A stretch of 64,000 nt of DNA from Streptantibioticus ferralitis (GCF_029223525.1 NZ_JARHTQ010000021.1:62001-126000); one strand, 5' to 3'; positions 9,987-19,041 are shown, counted from the first letter of the stretch. Translations and numbers: made by a program. Notes: generated from the sequence alone by a model not told the origin.

Positions 9987-10240
9987 GAAGTCCCCAGCCC
10001 ACGCAGCGGTCGAGGGCCGCAGCCCCGTCGGGGGTCCCGGGGCGGAGCCCCCACCGGAGCCCGAAGTCCCCAGCCCACGCAGCGGTCGAGGGCCGCAGCC
10101 CCGTCGGGGGTCCCGGGGCGGAGCCCAAGCAGGGGTCGGGGGCGCGGCCCCCGTTGAGGGCCCGGGGCCGCAGCCCAAGCAGCGGTCGAGGGGCGCAGCC
10201 CCCGTTGGGGGGCCGGGGGCGCAGCCCCCGGTTAACAAGC
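9987..10240. repeat. 76-bp tandem repeat, then degenerate GGGGCGCAGCCCC units
   Basis: A unit beginning GAAGTCCCCAGCCCACGCAG occurs at 9987 and again at 10063, a 76-bp period with almost identical sequence for the first ~70 bases. Shorter, imperfect copies of AGCAGGGGTCGGGGGCGCGG follow to about 10240. The units are rich in self-complementary GGGGC/GCCCC pairs. The stretch is downstream of the pseudogene and convergent with the 3' end of rpsD. Translating it gives only low-complexity Gly/Arg/Pro/Ser frames on both strands, so I call no gene here. Confidence 0.75.
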
Positions 10241-10265
10241 GAACCCCTGCCCAGCTGAGCGCAGC

Positions 10266-10877
10266 TCAGCGGGCGTAGTACTCGACGACCAGCTGCTCGT
10301 CGCAGATAACCGGGATCTCCCGGCGGTTCGGGTCCCGGTCCAGGCGGAAGGCCAGCGCCTCCAGGTTGACCTCCAGGTACTTCGGGGTCTCGCCGTCACC
10401 GGCCCAGCCGCCCTCGCGAGCGACCAGGAACGGGGTCTTGGCACGCGAGCGCTCCCGTACCCGCACCACGTCGTCCGGGCGGACCCGGAAGGACGGGCGG
10501 TCCACCTTGCGGCCGTTGACCTCGATGTGGCCGTGCACCACCATCTGGCGGGCCTGGTAGATGGTGCGGGCGAGGCCCGAGCGCAGCACCAGCGCGTCCA
10601 GGCGGCGCTCCAGCTCGATGATCAGCGCGTCGCCGGTCTTGCCCTCGACCTTGCGGGCGCGGTCGTAGGCGCGGCGCATCTGCGTCTCGCTGATGTCGTA
10701 CTGGGCGCGCAGCCGCTGCTTCTCCAGCAGCCGGACCTTGTAGTCACTGTTCTGCTTGCGGCCGCGACCGTGCTCACCCGGCGGGTAGGGGCGGGCCTCG
10801 AAGTACTTCACAGCCTTCGGGGTCAGCGCTATGCCAAGCGCGCGGGACTTCTTGACCTTGGGACGCGACTGGTTCAC
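10266..10877 (-). CDS. rpsD: 30S ribosomal protein S4 (cysteine-free N-terminal type)
   Basis: Primary 16S rRNA-binding protein that nucleates 30S assembly. The 203-residue sequence carries the S4 RNA-binding domain ([27 protein letters not shown]). The N-terminal zinc-knuckle cysteines found in the C+ form of S4 are absent ([27 protein letters not shown]); the only cysteine is in VICDEQ. The start is GTG at 10877 with GGAGG 11 bp upstream. Only 55 bp separate it from the divergent gene, so its promoter must overlap the iron box at 10900-10918. As in other actinobacteria it is not beside the rpsM-rpsK-rpoA group. Confidence 0.97.
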   Translation of the reverse strand: MNQSRPKVKKSRALGIALTPKAVKYFEARPYPPGEHGRGRKQNSDYKVRLLEKQRLRAQYDISETQMRRAYDRARKVEGKTGDALIIELERRLDALVLRSGLARTIYQARQMVVHGHIEVNGRKVDRPSFRVRPDDVVRVRERSRAKTPFLVAREGGWAGDGETPKYLEVNLEALAFRLDRDPNRREIPVICDEQLVVEYYAR

Positions 10878-10899
10878 GTTCTCCAGACCTCCATGTAAG

Positions 10900-10918
10900 T
10901 TAGGTGAGGCTTACCTTA
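10900..10918 (+). promoter_or_regulatory. Iron box (DmdR1/IdeR-type operator)
   Basis: TTAGGTGAGGCTTACCTTA matches 16 of 19 positions of the IdeR/DtxR consensus (TTAGGTTAGGCTAACCTAA), and its two halves are near-mirror images. It sits 15 bp before the ATG of the DUF2470 gene, directly ahead of its GGAGGAG ribosome site, and 23 bp before the rpsD start. In streptomycetes such boxes bind the Fe(II)-dependent repressor DmdR1. Repression of the DUF2470 gene under iron sufficiency is the expected outcome; an effect on rpsD is possible but speculative. Confidence 0.78.
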
Positions 10919-10932
10919 GCGGAGGAGATCGC

Positions 10933-11754
10933 ATGAATCGACCCGGGAACCCCATGCCGCCCAGCACGGAGCACACCGCAGCGGCGGTGGTCGGTGAGGA
11001 GCATGGTCAGCCGCGTCCCGAAGAGGAAAACGCGCCCACGATGCCGACGGCAGCGGAGCGCATGCGAACTCTCGTCGAGGGTAACTCGTCCGCCGTCCTC
11101 GTCATTCCCGGCCTGGACGGCGCCGATCCGCTCAGCATGCTGCCGTCCGAGCGCTCGGTCACCGAAGAAGGCGACATCATCCTGCGGTTCCCGGCCGACT
11201 CGCCCGCGGTCCGTGCCGCCACGCACGCGGAGGACGACGAACTCGCCGCTGTGCTGGAGATCACGGACATCGCGCCGGTCGCGGTCTGCCACCGGGTCCG
11301 CGGTCGTGCCTGGATCGCGGGCTGGCTCACCCCGGCACCGGACGGCCGGCGGCCCGGACGACTACGGCTGGAGGTCGGCGAGGCCACAGTGGACGACCTG
11401 TGGGGCGCGGATCCGGTCGAGCCCGACGAGTTCGCCATCGCCAGGGCCGATCCGCTGGCCACCCACGAGGCCGAACTGCTGCAGCACCTCGCCGCCGCCC
11501 ACGGTGGCCAACTCGGCTGGCTGTGCGCGCTGGTCGACGGGCGGGACGGACGCTGCGCGGCGCCGCGCGGCGCGGTTCCGGTGGCGCTCGACCGCTTCGG
11601 GCTGCGGGTGCGGTTCAGCGCGGACGACGGAGTCTTCGACGCGCGCTTCGACTTCCCCGCCCCGGTGGTCGACCACGGCGAACTACGGCGTGCGATGCAC
11701 GCGCTGTTCGACAGCGCCCGGGACGCCGCCCAGCGGGAACACGGCGGGGCGTAG
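10933..11754 (+). CDS. DUF2470 domain protein, probably iron/heme-related
   Basis: A 273-residue soluble protein. The first ~45 residues are polar and disordered. The middle (residues ~45-190) resembles the split-barrel-type half of HugZ-like proteins, and the C-terminal part (AAAHGGQLGWLCALVDGRDG, GLRVRFSADDGVFDARFDFP) fits DUF2470, the domain often attached to heme-utilisation HugZ/pyridoxamine-oxidase-like proteins. The ATG at 10933 has an excellent GGAGGAG site. The iron box immediately upstream supports a role in iron or heme handling. No catalytic residue can be named, so the specific activity is unknown. The YciI-like gene follows after 10 bp. Confidence 0.82.
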   Translation: MNRPGNPMPPSTEHTAAAVVGEEHGQPRPEEENAPTMPTAAERMRTLVEGNSSAVLVIPGLDGADPLSMLPSERSVTEEGDIILRFPADSPAVRAATHAEDDELAAVLEITDIAPVAVCHRVRGRAWIAGWLTPAPDGRRPGRLRLEVGEATVDDLWGADPVEPDEFAIARADPLATHEAELLQHLAAAHGGQLGWLCALVDGRDGRCAAPRGAVPVALDRFGLRVRFSADDGVFDARFDFPAPVVDHGELRRAMHALFDSARDAAQREHGGA

Positions 11755-11764
11755 TCTGCCGATC

Positions 11765-12064
11765 ATGTTCGTTGTCGATCTGACCTACACCGCACCGCTC
11801 GAGCGTGTCGACGCCGCGCTCGCCGATCACGTCGCCTGGCTGGAGAAGCAGTACGACACCGGGGCGGTCATCGCCTCCGGCCGCAAGGAGCCGCGGAACG
11901 GCGGCATCCTCATCGTGGTGGCCCCGGACCGGGCCGCCGTGGAAGCGCTCATCGCCACCGACCCCTTCTCGATCGAGGGCGTCGCCGAGTACCGCGTCAC
12001 CGAGTTCATCGCCACCAAGACGGCGCCCGCCCTGGAGCGGTACCGGGAGCAACTACCCGGCTGA
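11765..12064 (+). CDS. YciI family protein
   Basis: A 99-residue ferredoxin-like-fold protein (MFVVDLTYTAPLERVDAALADH) with the family's conserved early histidine in ADHVAWLE and the ASGRK segment, typical of YciI/YCII proteins. These are small dimeric proteins; a few family members have hydrolase or dehydrochlorinase activity, but most are uncharacterised. It begins 10 bp after the DUF2470 stop and is probably in the same transcript, which would place it under the same iron box. It converges with rarA, whose stop is only 10 bp away. Confidence 0.87.
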   Translation: MFVVDLTYTAPLERVDAALADHVAWLEKQYDTGAVIASGRKEPRNGGILIVVAPDRAAVEALIATDPFSIEGVAEYRVTEFIATKTAPALERYREQLPG

Positions 12065-12074
12065 CAAGGTCCGT

Positions 12075-13424
12075 TCACTCGCCCGACAGCCGGCCCCGGA
12101 CGCGGTCCAGCACATCGGCGTAGCGAGCCTCCGCGCCGTAGCGGGTGGGCTCGTAGTAGCGCCTGCCGTGCACCTCGTCCGGGGCGTACTGCTGGGCGGC
12201 GATGGCGCCGGGCAGGTCGTGCGGGTACTGGTAGCCCGCGCCATGGCCGAGTTTGGTCGCGCCCTTGTAGTGGCTGTCGCGCAGATGCGGCGGAACCGGG
12301 CCCGCGAGTCCCTTGCGTACGTCGCTGAGTGCCGCGTCGATCGCCAGATACGCCGCGTTGGACTTCGGCGCGAGCGCGAGCGCGATGGTGGCCTGGGACA
12401 GGGTTATCCGGGCCTCGGGGAAGCCGATCATCTGCACCGCCTGGGCCGCGGCGACCGCCGTCTGCAGCGCCTGCGGGTCCGCCATGCCGATGTCCTCGCT
12501 CGCCGAGATCATCAGCCGCCGGGCGATGAACCGGGGGTCCTCACCCGCCTCGATCATGCGAGCCAGATAGTGCAGAGCGGCGTCCACATCGGATCCCCTG
12601 ATCGACTTGATCAGAGCGCTGGCCACGTCGTAGTGCTGGTCACCGTCGCGGTCGTACTTCACCGCGGCGCGGTCCACGGCCGCTTCCAGGGTCTCCAGTG
12701 TGATCTCGGGCTCGCCCTTGGCCAGCGCAGAGCCCGCTCCCGCCTCCAGGGCGGTCAGCGCGCGCCGGGCATCCCCGCCGGCGATCCGCAGCAGATGCGC
12801 TTCGGAGTCCTTCGGGAGCGCGACGGCGTCCGCCAGACCGCGCGGATCGGCCAGCGCCCGGTGCAGCAGACCCCGTAGGTCGTCGTCGGTGAGCGCTTCC
12901 AGGGTGAGCAGCAGCGAGCGCGACAGCAGCGGCGAGATCACCGAGAAGTACGGGTTCTCGGTGGTGGCTGCGATCAGTGTCACCCAGCGGTTCTCCACCG
13001 CCGGGAGCAGCGAGTCCTGCTGGGCCTTGCTGAAGCGGTGGATCTCGTCGAGGAACAGCAGCGTTTCGCGTCCGTACGCACCGGACTCCCGCTTGGCGCT
13101 GTCGATGACGGCGCGGACCTCCTTGACGCCCGCGGTGATCGCCGACAATTCGACGAACCGCCGTTTCGTGGCACGGCTGACCACGTACGCCAGCGTGGTC
13201 TTGCCGGTGCCGGGCGGGCCCCACAGGATCACCGAGGCGGGACCGGCAGGGCCGCCGCTTCCCTCGCCGACGAGACGGCGCAGCGGCGAGCCGGTCTTCA
13301 GCAGATGCCGCTGGCCGACCACCTCGTCAAGGGTGCGCGGGCGCATCCGCACAGCGAGCGGGCTGCCACCCGGCTCCCTCTCCTGGCGTTCCTCTGCGGC
13401 AGCGGTGAACAGGTCCGGTTCCAC
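12075..13424 (-). CDS. rarA: Replication-associated recombination protein RarA (MgsA)
   Basis: An AAA+ ATPase of the clamp-loader group that acts at stalled replication forks. The 449-residue protein has Walker [10 protein letters not shown], Walker [10 protein letters not shown], sensor 1 (AATTENP) and the C-terminal tetramerisation domain ending in [19 protein letters not shown], a RarA hallmark. The N-terminus [13 protein letters not shown] is the usual streptomycete start, so I chose the GTG at 13424; the frame is open for 10 more codons. The ribosome site is weak. Confidence 0.95.
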   Translation of the reverse strand: MEPDLFTAAAEERQEREPGGSPLAVRMRPRTLDEVVGQRHLLKTGSPLRRLVGEGSGGPAGPASVILWGPPGTGKTTLAYVVSRATKRRFVELSAITAGVKEVRAVIDSAKRESGAYGRETLLFLDEIHRFSKAQQDSLLPAVENRWVTLIAATTENPYFSVISPLLSRSLLLTLEALTDDDLRGLLHRALADPRGLADAVALPKDSEAHLLRIAGGDARRALTALEAGAGSALAKGEPEITLETLEAAVDRAAVKYDRDGDQHYDVASALIKSIRGSDVDAALHYLARMIEAGEDPRFIARRLMISASEDIGMADPQALQTAVAAAQAVQMIGFPEARITLSQATIALALAPKSNAAYLAIDAALSDVRKGLAGPVPPHLRDSHYKGATKLGHGAGYQYPHDLPGAIAAQQYAPDEVHGRRYYEPTRYGAEARYADVLDRVRGRLSGE

Positions 13425-13469
13425 GCGAAGAAGCCTATGGCACCCCTCTGACAACGCCGGGCCGCAGAC

Positions 13470-14108
13470 CTAGAGCAGCGTGCTCCAGTACGACCACCAG
13501 CGGGTCAGGATCAGCATGACGATCACGCCGTACCAGAGCACCGGAACCGCCCAGTGGAACTCCAGCACCGCCCGCCGCACCCCGGCGGGCACCGGGATGA
13601 CGCGGTGCTTGATGTTGTGCACGGCGGTGTACCAGAACGCCGCGATGGTCACCGCCCAGGCGAGCGAGCACCACAGGCACAGCGAACCGATGCTGTACAG
13701 CGACTCGTACTGCAGCCAGGTCACGAAGCCCACCCCGAACAGGGTGCCCGCCTGCAGGCCGAGCCAGAACCACGGGCGGTAGCGCGCCCCGGCCAGTACG
13801 CCCATCCCCACGCACATCATCACCGGGTAGGCGACCAAGCCGATCATCGGGTTCGGGAAGCCGAACACGGCCGCCTGCGCGCTCTTCATGATGTTGCCGC
13901 AGGAGATGATCGGGTTGAGGCTGCACCCGGGCACGAAGTTCGGGTTCTTCAGCAGCTCGAACTTGTCGATGGTGATCACCCAGGAGGCGAGCAGTCCCAG
14001 GGCGCCGCACACCACGAGCAACACGCTGAACGCCCGGCCCGCGCCGATGAGTCCCGCCGCTTCCTGCCGTTCGTCACTGCGTGTCTCGTCAAGCGCCGAT
14101 GTCGTCAT
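13470..14108 (-). CDS. Vitamin K epoxide reductase (VKOR) family membrane protein
   Basis: A 212-residue integral membrane protein with about five helices. It carries the VKOR redox pair CLWC near residue 145 and the loop pair in GCSLNPIISCGN near residues 59-70. Bacterial VKORs use quinones to reoxidise DsbA-like partners and so drive disulfide formation in exported proteins. No thioredoxin domain is fused to it. The DsbA-like protein at 48068 is a possible but unlinked partner. The ATG at 14108 has AGAAGG upstream; a further upstream Met would add 22 basic residues. Confidence 0.93.
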   Translation of the reverse strand: MTTSALDETRSDERQEAAGLIGAGRAFSVLLVVCGALGLLASWVITIDKFELLKNPNFVPGCSLNPIISCGNIMKSAQAAVFGFPNPMIGLVAYPVMMCVGMGVLAGARYRPWFWLGLQAGTLFGVGFVTWLQYESLYSIGSLCLWCSLAWAVTIAAFWYTAVHNIKHRVIPVPAGVRRAVLEFHWAVPVLWYGVIVMLILTRWWSYWSTLL

Positions 14109-14310
14109 GTCGCCTTCTGTCGCCGTGTCCTGGTCTTGGCGGGCTTGCCTCTTCCAGCCTGCCTCATTCTGCACCAGAGGCGGCCAGCCGGGGCCAGGAC
14201 CTGCGAGTGAGACGGTCAGCGCGGAATTGACGGACCGCTTCGGGTGCGGGGGACCGGACGGCGCATATCCGGTCCCCCGTGTTGTTACGTACGGGCCGGG
14301 GCGACGGTTC

Positions 14311-14479
14311 AGCCCGCCCGTCTCCCACCACCACCCTCAACGGAGACGCTACGCGCCGCAGCTCCTGACCAGCCCGTCTCCCACCACCACCCTCAACGGA
14401 GACGCTACGCGCCGCAGCTCCTGACCAGCCCGTCTCCCACCACCACCCTCAACGGAGACGCTACGCGCCACAGCCCTTC
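14311..14479. repeat. 56-bp tandem repeat (three copies) carrying the hisS 3' end
   Basis: CGTCTCCCACCACCACCCTC begins a 56-bp unit at 14319, 14375 and 14431. Each unit ends with the complement of the last hisS codons and its TAG stop (CTACGCGCC). The third unit merges into the real hisS 3' end and loses identity at about 14470. Read in the hisS direction, each copy contains GTCTCC ... GGAGAC, an inverted repeat that can form a hairpin with a 17-base loop. The stretch 14109-14318 before it shows no gene. Confidence 0.88.
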
Positions 14480-15750
14480 GCCAGCCGCTCGCGGATCGTG
14501 TCCACCAGTGCGTCGAGCGCCACCGGGGTCTGCTCACCGCTTTCCAGGTCCTTGAGCTGGACGGACCCCTCGGCGAGATCCCGCTCCCCCGCGACCAGCC
14601 CGAACCGGGCACCGGACCGGTTGGCCGACTTCATCGCGTTCTTCAGGCCCTTGCCGCCGTAGGCGAAGTCCGCCGCGACGCCCTGCCGACGCAGTTCGGT
14701 GACGACCGAGAACAGTGCGCGCCGTGCCTCCTCGCCCAGCGGCACCGCGAACACGTCGGTGTGCGAAGGGAGTTCGAGCTCCACACCCTCGGCCTTGAGC
14801 GCCAGTACGGTGCGGTCCACACCCAGCGCCCAGCCCACCGACGGAAGCTCCGGGCCGCCGATCATCTCCGACAGGCCGTCGTACCGGCCCCCGCCGCCGA
14901 CCGCGGACTGCGAGCCGAGACCGTCGTGCACGAACTCGAAGGTGGTCCGGGTGTAGTAGTCCAGGCCGCGCACCAACTTGGGGTCGTCCTCGAACTCCAC
15001 GCCCGCCGCGGTCAGCAACTCCCGCACCTGCTCGTGGTAGCTCTTGCACGACTCGCACAGGTGGTCGCGCATCATGGGGGCGCCGACCAACTGCTTCTGC
15101 ACCGCCTCGCGCTTGTCGTCGAGCACCCGCAGCGGGTTGATCTCGACCCGCTGCCGGGTGTCCTCGTCGAGGTCGAGGCCGCGCAGGAAGTCCTGGAGCG
15201 CTGCCCGGTACACCGGCCGGCACTCCTTGTCGCCCAGCGAGTTGAGCAGCAGCCGGAAGTTCCGCAGGCCCAGCGAGCGGTAGGCGTCGACCGCGAGGAT
15301 GATCAACTCGGCGTCGAGCGCCGGGTCCTCGGCGCCCAGCGCCTCGGCGCCGACCTGCGAGAAGTGCCGGTAGCGACCGGCCTGCGGACGCTCGTAGCGG
15401 TAGTACGAGCCGGAGTACCACAGCTTCACCGGCAGGGCGCCGCGGTGCAGGTTGGCCTGCAGCGCCGCGCGCAGCACGGACGCGGTGCCCTCGGGGCGCA
15501 GCGCCAGCTCGTCGCCGCCCTTGGTGGTGAGGGTGTACATCTCCTTGGTCACGATGTCGGTGGACTCACCCACACCGCGCGAGAAGAGTTCGACGGTCTC
15601 GAAGCCGGGGGTCTCGATATAGCCGTACCCGGCGCGCTTCAGCGGTGCGGCGATCGCCTCACGTACCGCAAGGAACACGGAGGAGTCCGGCGGAATCAGG
15701 TCGTACGTGCCCTTGGGGGCGGAAAAGGTACTCAACGGAAGAGTCGTCAC
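14461..15750 (-). CDS. hisS: Histidyl-tRNA synthetase
   Basis: Class II synthetase that charges tRNA-His. The 429-residue protein has motif 1 ([11 protein letters not shown] region), motif 2 ([25 protein letters not shown]), the histidine-binding [12 protein letters not shown], motif 3 ([12 protein letters not shown]) and an anticodon-binding C-terminus. The GTG at 15750 overlaps the stop of the upstream metallo-hydrolase gene by 4 bp (GTGA). The last codons and the stop are duplicated in the tandem repeat downstream. Three-gene order with the hydrolase and divergent cyclophilin is conserved near rel in actinobacteria. Confidence 0.97.
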   Translation of the reverse strand: MTTLPLSTFSAPKGTYDLIPPDSSVFLAVREAIAAPLKRAGYGYIETPGFETVELFSRGVGESTDIVTKEMYTLTTKGGDELALRPEGTASVLRAALQANLHRGALPVKLWYSGSYYRYERPQAGRYRHFSQVGAEALGAEDPALDAELIILAVDAYRSLGLRNFRLLLNSLGDKECRPVYRAALQDFLRGLDLDEDTRQRVEINPLRVLDDKREAVQKQLVGAPMMRDHLCESCKSYHEQVRELLTAAGVEFEDDPKLVRGLDYYTRTTFEFVHDGLGSQSAVGGGGRYDGLSEMIGGPELPSVGWALGVDRTVLALKAEGVELELPSHTDVFAVPLGEEARRALFSVVTELRRQGVAADFAYGGKGLKNAMKSANRSGARFGLVAGERDLAEGSVQLKDLESGEQTPVALDALVDTIRERLAKGCGA

Positions 15751-16457
15751 AATCCTCGTCGCGGAGCCGTGGTGTCGGCTCCGAGGCCGCGGGCCACCTC
15801 GCGTAGGTACGGGTTGGCGGCGCGTTCGCGGCCGATGGTGGTCTGGGGGCCGTGGCCGGACAGCACCACGGTCGAGTCATCGAGCGGCAGGCACACACGG
15901 GCCAGCGACTCGAGGATCTCGGCGTGGGAGCCGCCGGGCAGGTCGGTGCGTCCGATGGAGCCGGCGAACAGCAGGTCGCCCGAGAAGAGCACCGGCGGGA
16001 TCTCCGCGGTCTCGGGCAACCGGAAGGTCACCGACCCCTTGGTATGGCCGGGCGTATGCGAGACGGTCAGCTCCAGGCCCGCCAGGGTCAGCGCCGAGCC
16101 GTCGGTCAGCTCCCGTACGTCGTCCGGCTCCCCCACCGTCAGCTCGCCCATCAGCTGCTGTCCGATGGACCTGCCCAGGGCCTTCTCCGGGTCGCTCATC
16201 ATGTAGCGGTCCTCGGGGTGGATCCAGGCGGGCACACCATGGGCGCCGCACACCGGAACGACGGAGGCGACATGGTCGAGATGGCCGTGGGTGAGGACAA
16301 CGGCCACCGGCTTGAGCCGATGCTTGGCGATGGTCTCCTCGACACCGCGGGCCGCCTCGTGGCCCGGGTCGATGATCACGCACTCCTCACCGGCGGCGGG
16401 GGCGACCAGGTAGCAGTTGGTCCCCCAGGCCCCGGCGGGGAACCCGGCAATGAGCAC
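15747..16457 (-). CDS. MBL-fold metallo-hydrolase (glyoxalase II-like)
   Basis: A 236-residue metallo-beta-lactamase fold enzyme. The metal motif THGHLDH is at residues 56-62, and further ligands are [15 protein letters not shown] and SGHGPQT. The overall pattern is that of hydroxyacylglutathione hydrolase-like proteins. Since actinomycetes use mycothiol rather than glutathione, the true thioester substrate is uncertain. The GTG at 16457 follows AGAAGG. It is translationally coupled to hisS and diverges from the cyclophilin gene across 183 bp. Confidence 0.92.
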   Translation of the reverse strand: MLIAGFPAGAWGTNCYLVAPAAGEECVIIDPGHEAARGVEETIAKHRLKPVAVVLTHGHLDHVASVVPVCGAHGVPAWIHPEDRYMMSDPEKALGRSIGQQLMGELTVGEPDDVRELTDGSALTLAGLELTVSHTPGHTKGSVTFRLPETAEIPPVLFSGDLLFAGSIGRTDLPGGSHAEILESLARVCLPLDDSTVVLSGHGPQTTIGRERAANPYLREVARGLGADTTAPRRGL

Positions 16458-16640
16458 GATCGTCCTTCTGTCGTCCGCGTCGGTCTACGCAGCAGGTTTC
16501 TGCAGACGACGAGCCTACCGGCGGCGGTACGAGACAAGCCAACCCGTATCGTCGCGGGTCGCCTACAGGTCCCGTATCGTCACGGCAGCAGACGAAGCGC
16601 CAACGGCAAGCGGCAACGGCATACCCGGGGAGAAGCAGAA

Positions 16641-17462
16641 GTGGTCAGCAAGGATCAGCGTCGGCGTCAACTCGCCCGCGACAAGTACTTGCGGCAGCAG
16701 GAACGTCGCACCCAGCAGCGCAGCAGGGCGCGCAAGCGCAACGCGGCGATCGCCGGCGTGGTCGCCGTGGTCGTGGCCGCGGGCGCCGCGGCGTGGGCGT
16801 CCACCGGTCTGGGCAGCGACAAGAAGACCACCGCCGACGCGGCCCCCACCTCCGCGTCGGCCGCGCCCACCAGCAAGGCGCCGGACCCGTGCGCCAAGCC
16901 CGCCGCGGGCTCCCCCGGCACCCAGCAGTGGAAGAGCGAGCCGTCGATGTCGATCGACACCAGCGCGTCCTACACCATGGATCTGGGCACCACCTGCGGT
17001 GACATCAGGCTGAAGCTGAACACCTCCGCCGCACCGCACACGGTCAACTCCTTCAAGTTCCTGGCCGACCAGGGCTTCTTCGACCACACCAAGTGCCACC
17101 GGCTCACCACCAGCGGCATCTATGTGCTCCAGTGCGGCGACCCCAAGGGCACCGGCCAGGGCGGCCCCGGCTACACCATCCCGGACGAGAACCTCAAGGA
17201 CTCCGCGATCGCCAAGGGCACGTACCCGGCGGGCACGGTCGCGATGGCCAACACCGGCCAGCCGCACACCGGCGGCAGCCAGTTCTTCCTGGTCTACAAG
17301 GACAGTCCGTTGCCGGCCAGCTACACGCCGTTCGGCACCATCGACCCCGACGGCATGAAGGTGCTGCAGAAGATCGCGGCCGCGGGCGAGTCCACCGGCC
17401 AGGGCGACGGAGCACCGAACGCCACCGTGGTGATCAACAAGGCGACCGTCACGCAGTCGTGA
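16641..17462 (+). CDS. Membrane-anchored cyclophilin-type peptidyl-prolyl isomerase
   Basis: A 273-residue protein. A highly basic cytoplasmic start (KDQRRRQLARDKYLRQQERR) precedes one transmembrane helix (AAIAGVVAVVVAAGAAAWA, ~35-53), an Ala/Thr/Ser/Pro-rich linker and a cyclophilin domain (HTVNSFKFLADQGFFDHTKCHR, GTVAMANTG, GGSQFFLVY, YTPFG). It would catalyse proline isomerisation outside the membrane, assisting folding of secreted proteins. The GTG at 16641 has GGGGAG upstream. Its location beside rel/DUF349 is conserved in streptomycetes. Confidence 0.94.
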   Translation: MVSKDQRRRQLARDKYLRQQERRTQQRSRARKRNAAIAGVVAVVVAAGAAAWASTGLGSDKKTTADAAPTSASAAPTSKAPDPCAKPAAGSPGTQQWKSEPSMSIDTSASYTMDLGTTCGDIRLKLNTSAAPHTVNSFKFLADQGFFDHTKCHRLTTSGIYVLQCGDPKGTGQGGPGYTIPDENLKDSAIAKGTYPAGTVAMANTGQPHTGGSQFFLVYKDSPLPASYTPFGTIDPDGMKVLQKIAAAGESTGQGDGAPNATVVINKATVTQS

Positions 17463-17675
17463 ATTCCGGTCGTGCGGGATGCGGACAGCCGGGGCGCCGT
17501 TCGCCTATGTTGGCGTTGTACAAGGTGGCGGTCGCTCTCCGGAGCGGCCGAGGACCGCACAGCGGGCGCCTGCGCCGACGGCTGCCGCCCTCGCGGAAAC
17601 CGGATGCGGTCGGAACAACCATCAGCAGCACGTCGGAGCGGCCAGGGCGAGGCCCGGCCGGAGGAAACTGTGGAC

Positions 17676-17708
17676 GATGCCCGTGCACCGCACAACGGGC
17701 CGGGCATC
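17676..17708 (+). promoter_or_regulatory. Stem-loop in the 5' leader of the DUF349 gene
   Basis: GATGCCCG (17676-17683) pairs perfectly with CGGGCATC (17701-17708) around a 17-base loop. It lies just upstream of the GGAGGAGG ribosome site and 16 bp before the start codon. It lacks a U-run, so it is not an obvious terminator. It could modulate translation or be incidental in such GC-rich DNA. The rest of the 262-bp gap after the cyclophilin gene shows nothing recognisable. Confidence 0.4.
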
Positions 17709-17724
17709 ACGTGGAGGAGGCGCT

Positions 17725-18954
17725 GTGAGCAGCGACCCATGGGGACGCGTCGACGAGACGGGGACCGTGTACGTGCGGACGGCCGACGGTGAGCAGGTGG
17801 TCGGATCGTGGCAGGCGGGCTCTCCTGACGAGGCGCTTGCCTATTTCAAGCGCAAGTACGACGGGCTCGTCGTCGAGATCGGCCTCCTCGAACGCCGGGT
17901 GCGCACCACCGACCTGTCCGCCAAGGACGCGATGACCGCCATCGAGCACCTGCGGACGACGGTGTCCGAGGCGCACGCGGTCGGCGACCTCGACGCGCTC
18001 GCGAAGCGTCTCGACGCCCTCGTGGAGCAGGTCGAGTCGCGCCGTGAGGAGCGCAAGGTCGCCAAGGCCAAGGCGTCGGACGAGGCGAGGAGCGCCAAGG
18101 AGAACCTGGTCGCGGAGGCGGAGCAGCTCTCCACCAGCGAGCAGTGGCGTACCGCCGGTGAGCGGCTGCGCGCTCTGGTGGACACCTGGAAGGGCCTGCC
18201 GCGCCTGGACCGCAAGACCGACGACGAGCTGTGGCACCGGTTCAGCCACGCCCGCTCCGTCTTCTCCAAGCGCCGCAAGGCGCACTTCGCCTCGCTGGAC
18301 GCGCAGCGCGAGGAGGCCAGGCAGGCGAAGGAGAAGCTGGTCCAGGAGGCGGAGGCACTGTCCGACTCCACCGACTGGGGTCCGACGGCCGCCCGCTATC
18401 GCGACCTGATGGCCGAGTGGAAGGCCGCGGGCCGGGCCCAGCGGGAGGCCGAGGACGATCTGTGGAACCGGTTCCGCGGCGCCCAGGACGTCTTCTTCGC
18501 GGCCCGCGCGGAGGTGTTCGCCGAGCGTGACTCCGAGCAGCGCGAAAACCTGGCGCTGAAGGAGGAGTTGGCGATCGAGGCGGAAAAGCTGCTGCCGGTG
18601 ACCGACCTCAAGGCAGCGCGGGCCGCGTTCCGGTCGATCAACGAGCGCTGGGAGGCCATCGGTCATGTGCCGCGGGACGCCCGGCCGAAGATCGAGGCCC
18701 GGATGCACGCGGTGGAGCGAGCGATCCAGGACGCGGAGGAAGCGGAGTGGCGGCGCACCAACCCCGAGGCGCGGGCCCGCGCCGAGGGGCTGACCGGTCA
18801 GCTGCAGGCGGCCGTTGACAAGCTGGCCGCTCAGGCGCGGGCCGCGCGGGAGTCGGGGAACACCGCTCGCGCGGAGAAGTTGGAGAAGGAACTGGAGGGC
18901 CGGCAGGCCCTCCTGGACCAGGCCCTGAAGGGCCTTCAGGAGTTCGGCGGCTAG
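17725..18954 (+). CDS. DUF349 protein (long helical)
   Basis: A 409-residue, almost wholly helical, charged protein. After a short beta-like N-terminus (WGRVDETGTVYVRTADGEQVVG) come repeated DUF349 units, recognisable by W-x-G/A and LW-x-RF patterns (EQWRTAGERLRALVDTWK, DELWHRFSHARSVF, DDLWNRFRGAQDVFF). It has no membrane segment or catalytic motif. DUF349 proteins are reported as nucleoid- or RNA-associated factors, but the role is not settled. The GTG at 17725 sits behind a near-perfect GGAGGAGG. It converges on rel across a strong hairpin. Confidence 0.93.
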   Translation: MSSDPWGRVDETGTVYVRTADGEQVVGSWQAGSPDEALAYFKRKYDGLVVEIGLLERRVRTTDLSAKDAMTAIEHLRTTVSEAHAVGDLDALAKRLDALVEQVESRREERKVAKAKASDEARSAKENLVAEAEQLSTSEQWRTAGERLRALVDTWKGLPRLDRKTDDELWHRFSHARSVFSKRRKAHFASLDAQREEARQAKEKLVQEAEALSDSTDWGPTAARYRDLMAEWKAAGRAQREAEDDLWNRFRGAQDVFFAARAEVFAERDSEQRENLALKEELAIEAEKLLPVTDLKAARAAFRSINERWEAIGHVPRDARPKIEARMHAVERAIQDAEEAEWRRTNPEARARAEGLTGQLQAAVDKLAAQARAARESGNTARAEKLEKELEGRQALLDQALKGLQEFGG

Positions 18955-18959
18955 TCCGC

Positions 18960-19001
18960 AAACGCCGGACGGGCTTGAATTTTCAAGCCCGTCCGGCGTT
19001 T
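18960..19001. terminator. Bidirectional terminator hairpin
   Basis: AAACGCCGGACGGGCTTGAA pairs over 20 bp with TTCAAGCCCGTCCGGCGTTT around a 2-base centre, between the convergent DUF349 and rel genes. The right arm and its flank (GCCCGTCCGGCGTTTGACGA, continuing CAAAG) recur identically at 48646-48670, which marks it as one of a dispersed family of terminator palindromes. Confidence 0.9.
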
Positions 19002-19041
19002 GACGACAAAGGGGGTCTGGGGGCGAAGCCCCCAGAAATCC

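Noticed and set aside
9359-10258. 299-codon plus-strand frame across the pseudogene and repeats
   Set aside because: Only the short FVCTGSGLPADEV part is homologous; the rest translates GC-rich repeats into Arg/Pro/Gly low-complexity sequence.
14311-14479. CRISPR-like regular repeats
   Set aside because: The three 56-bp units are directly adjacent without spacers and duplicate the hisS end, so this is a tandem duplication.
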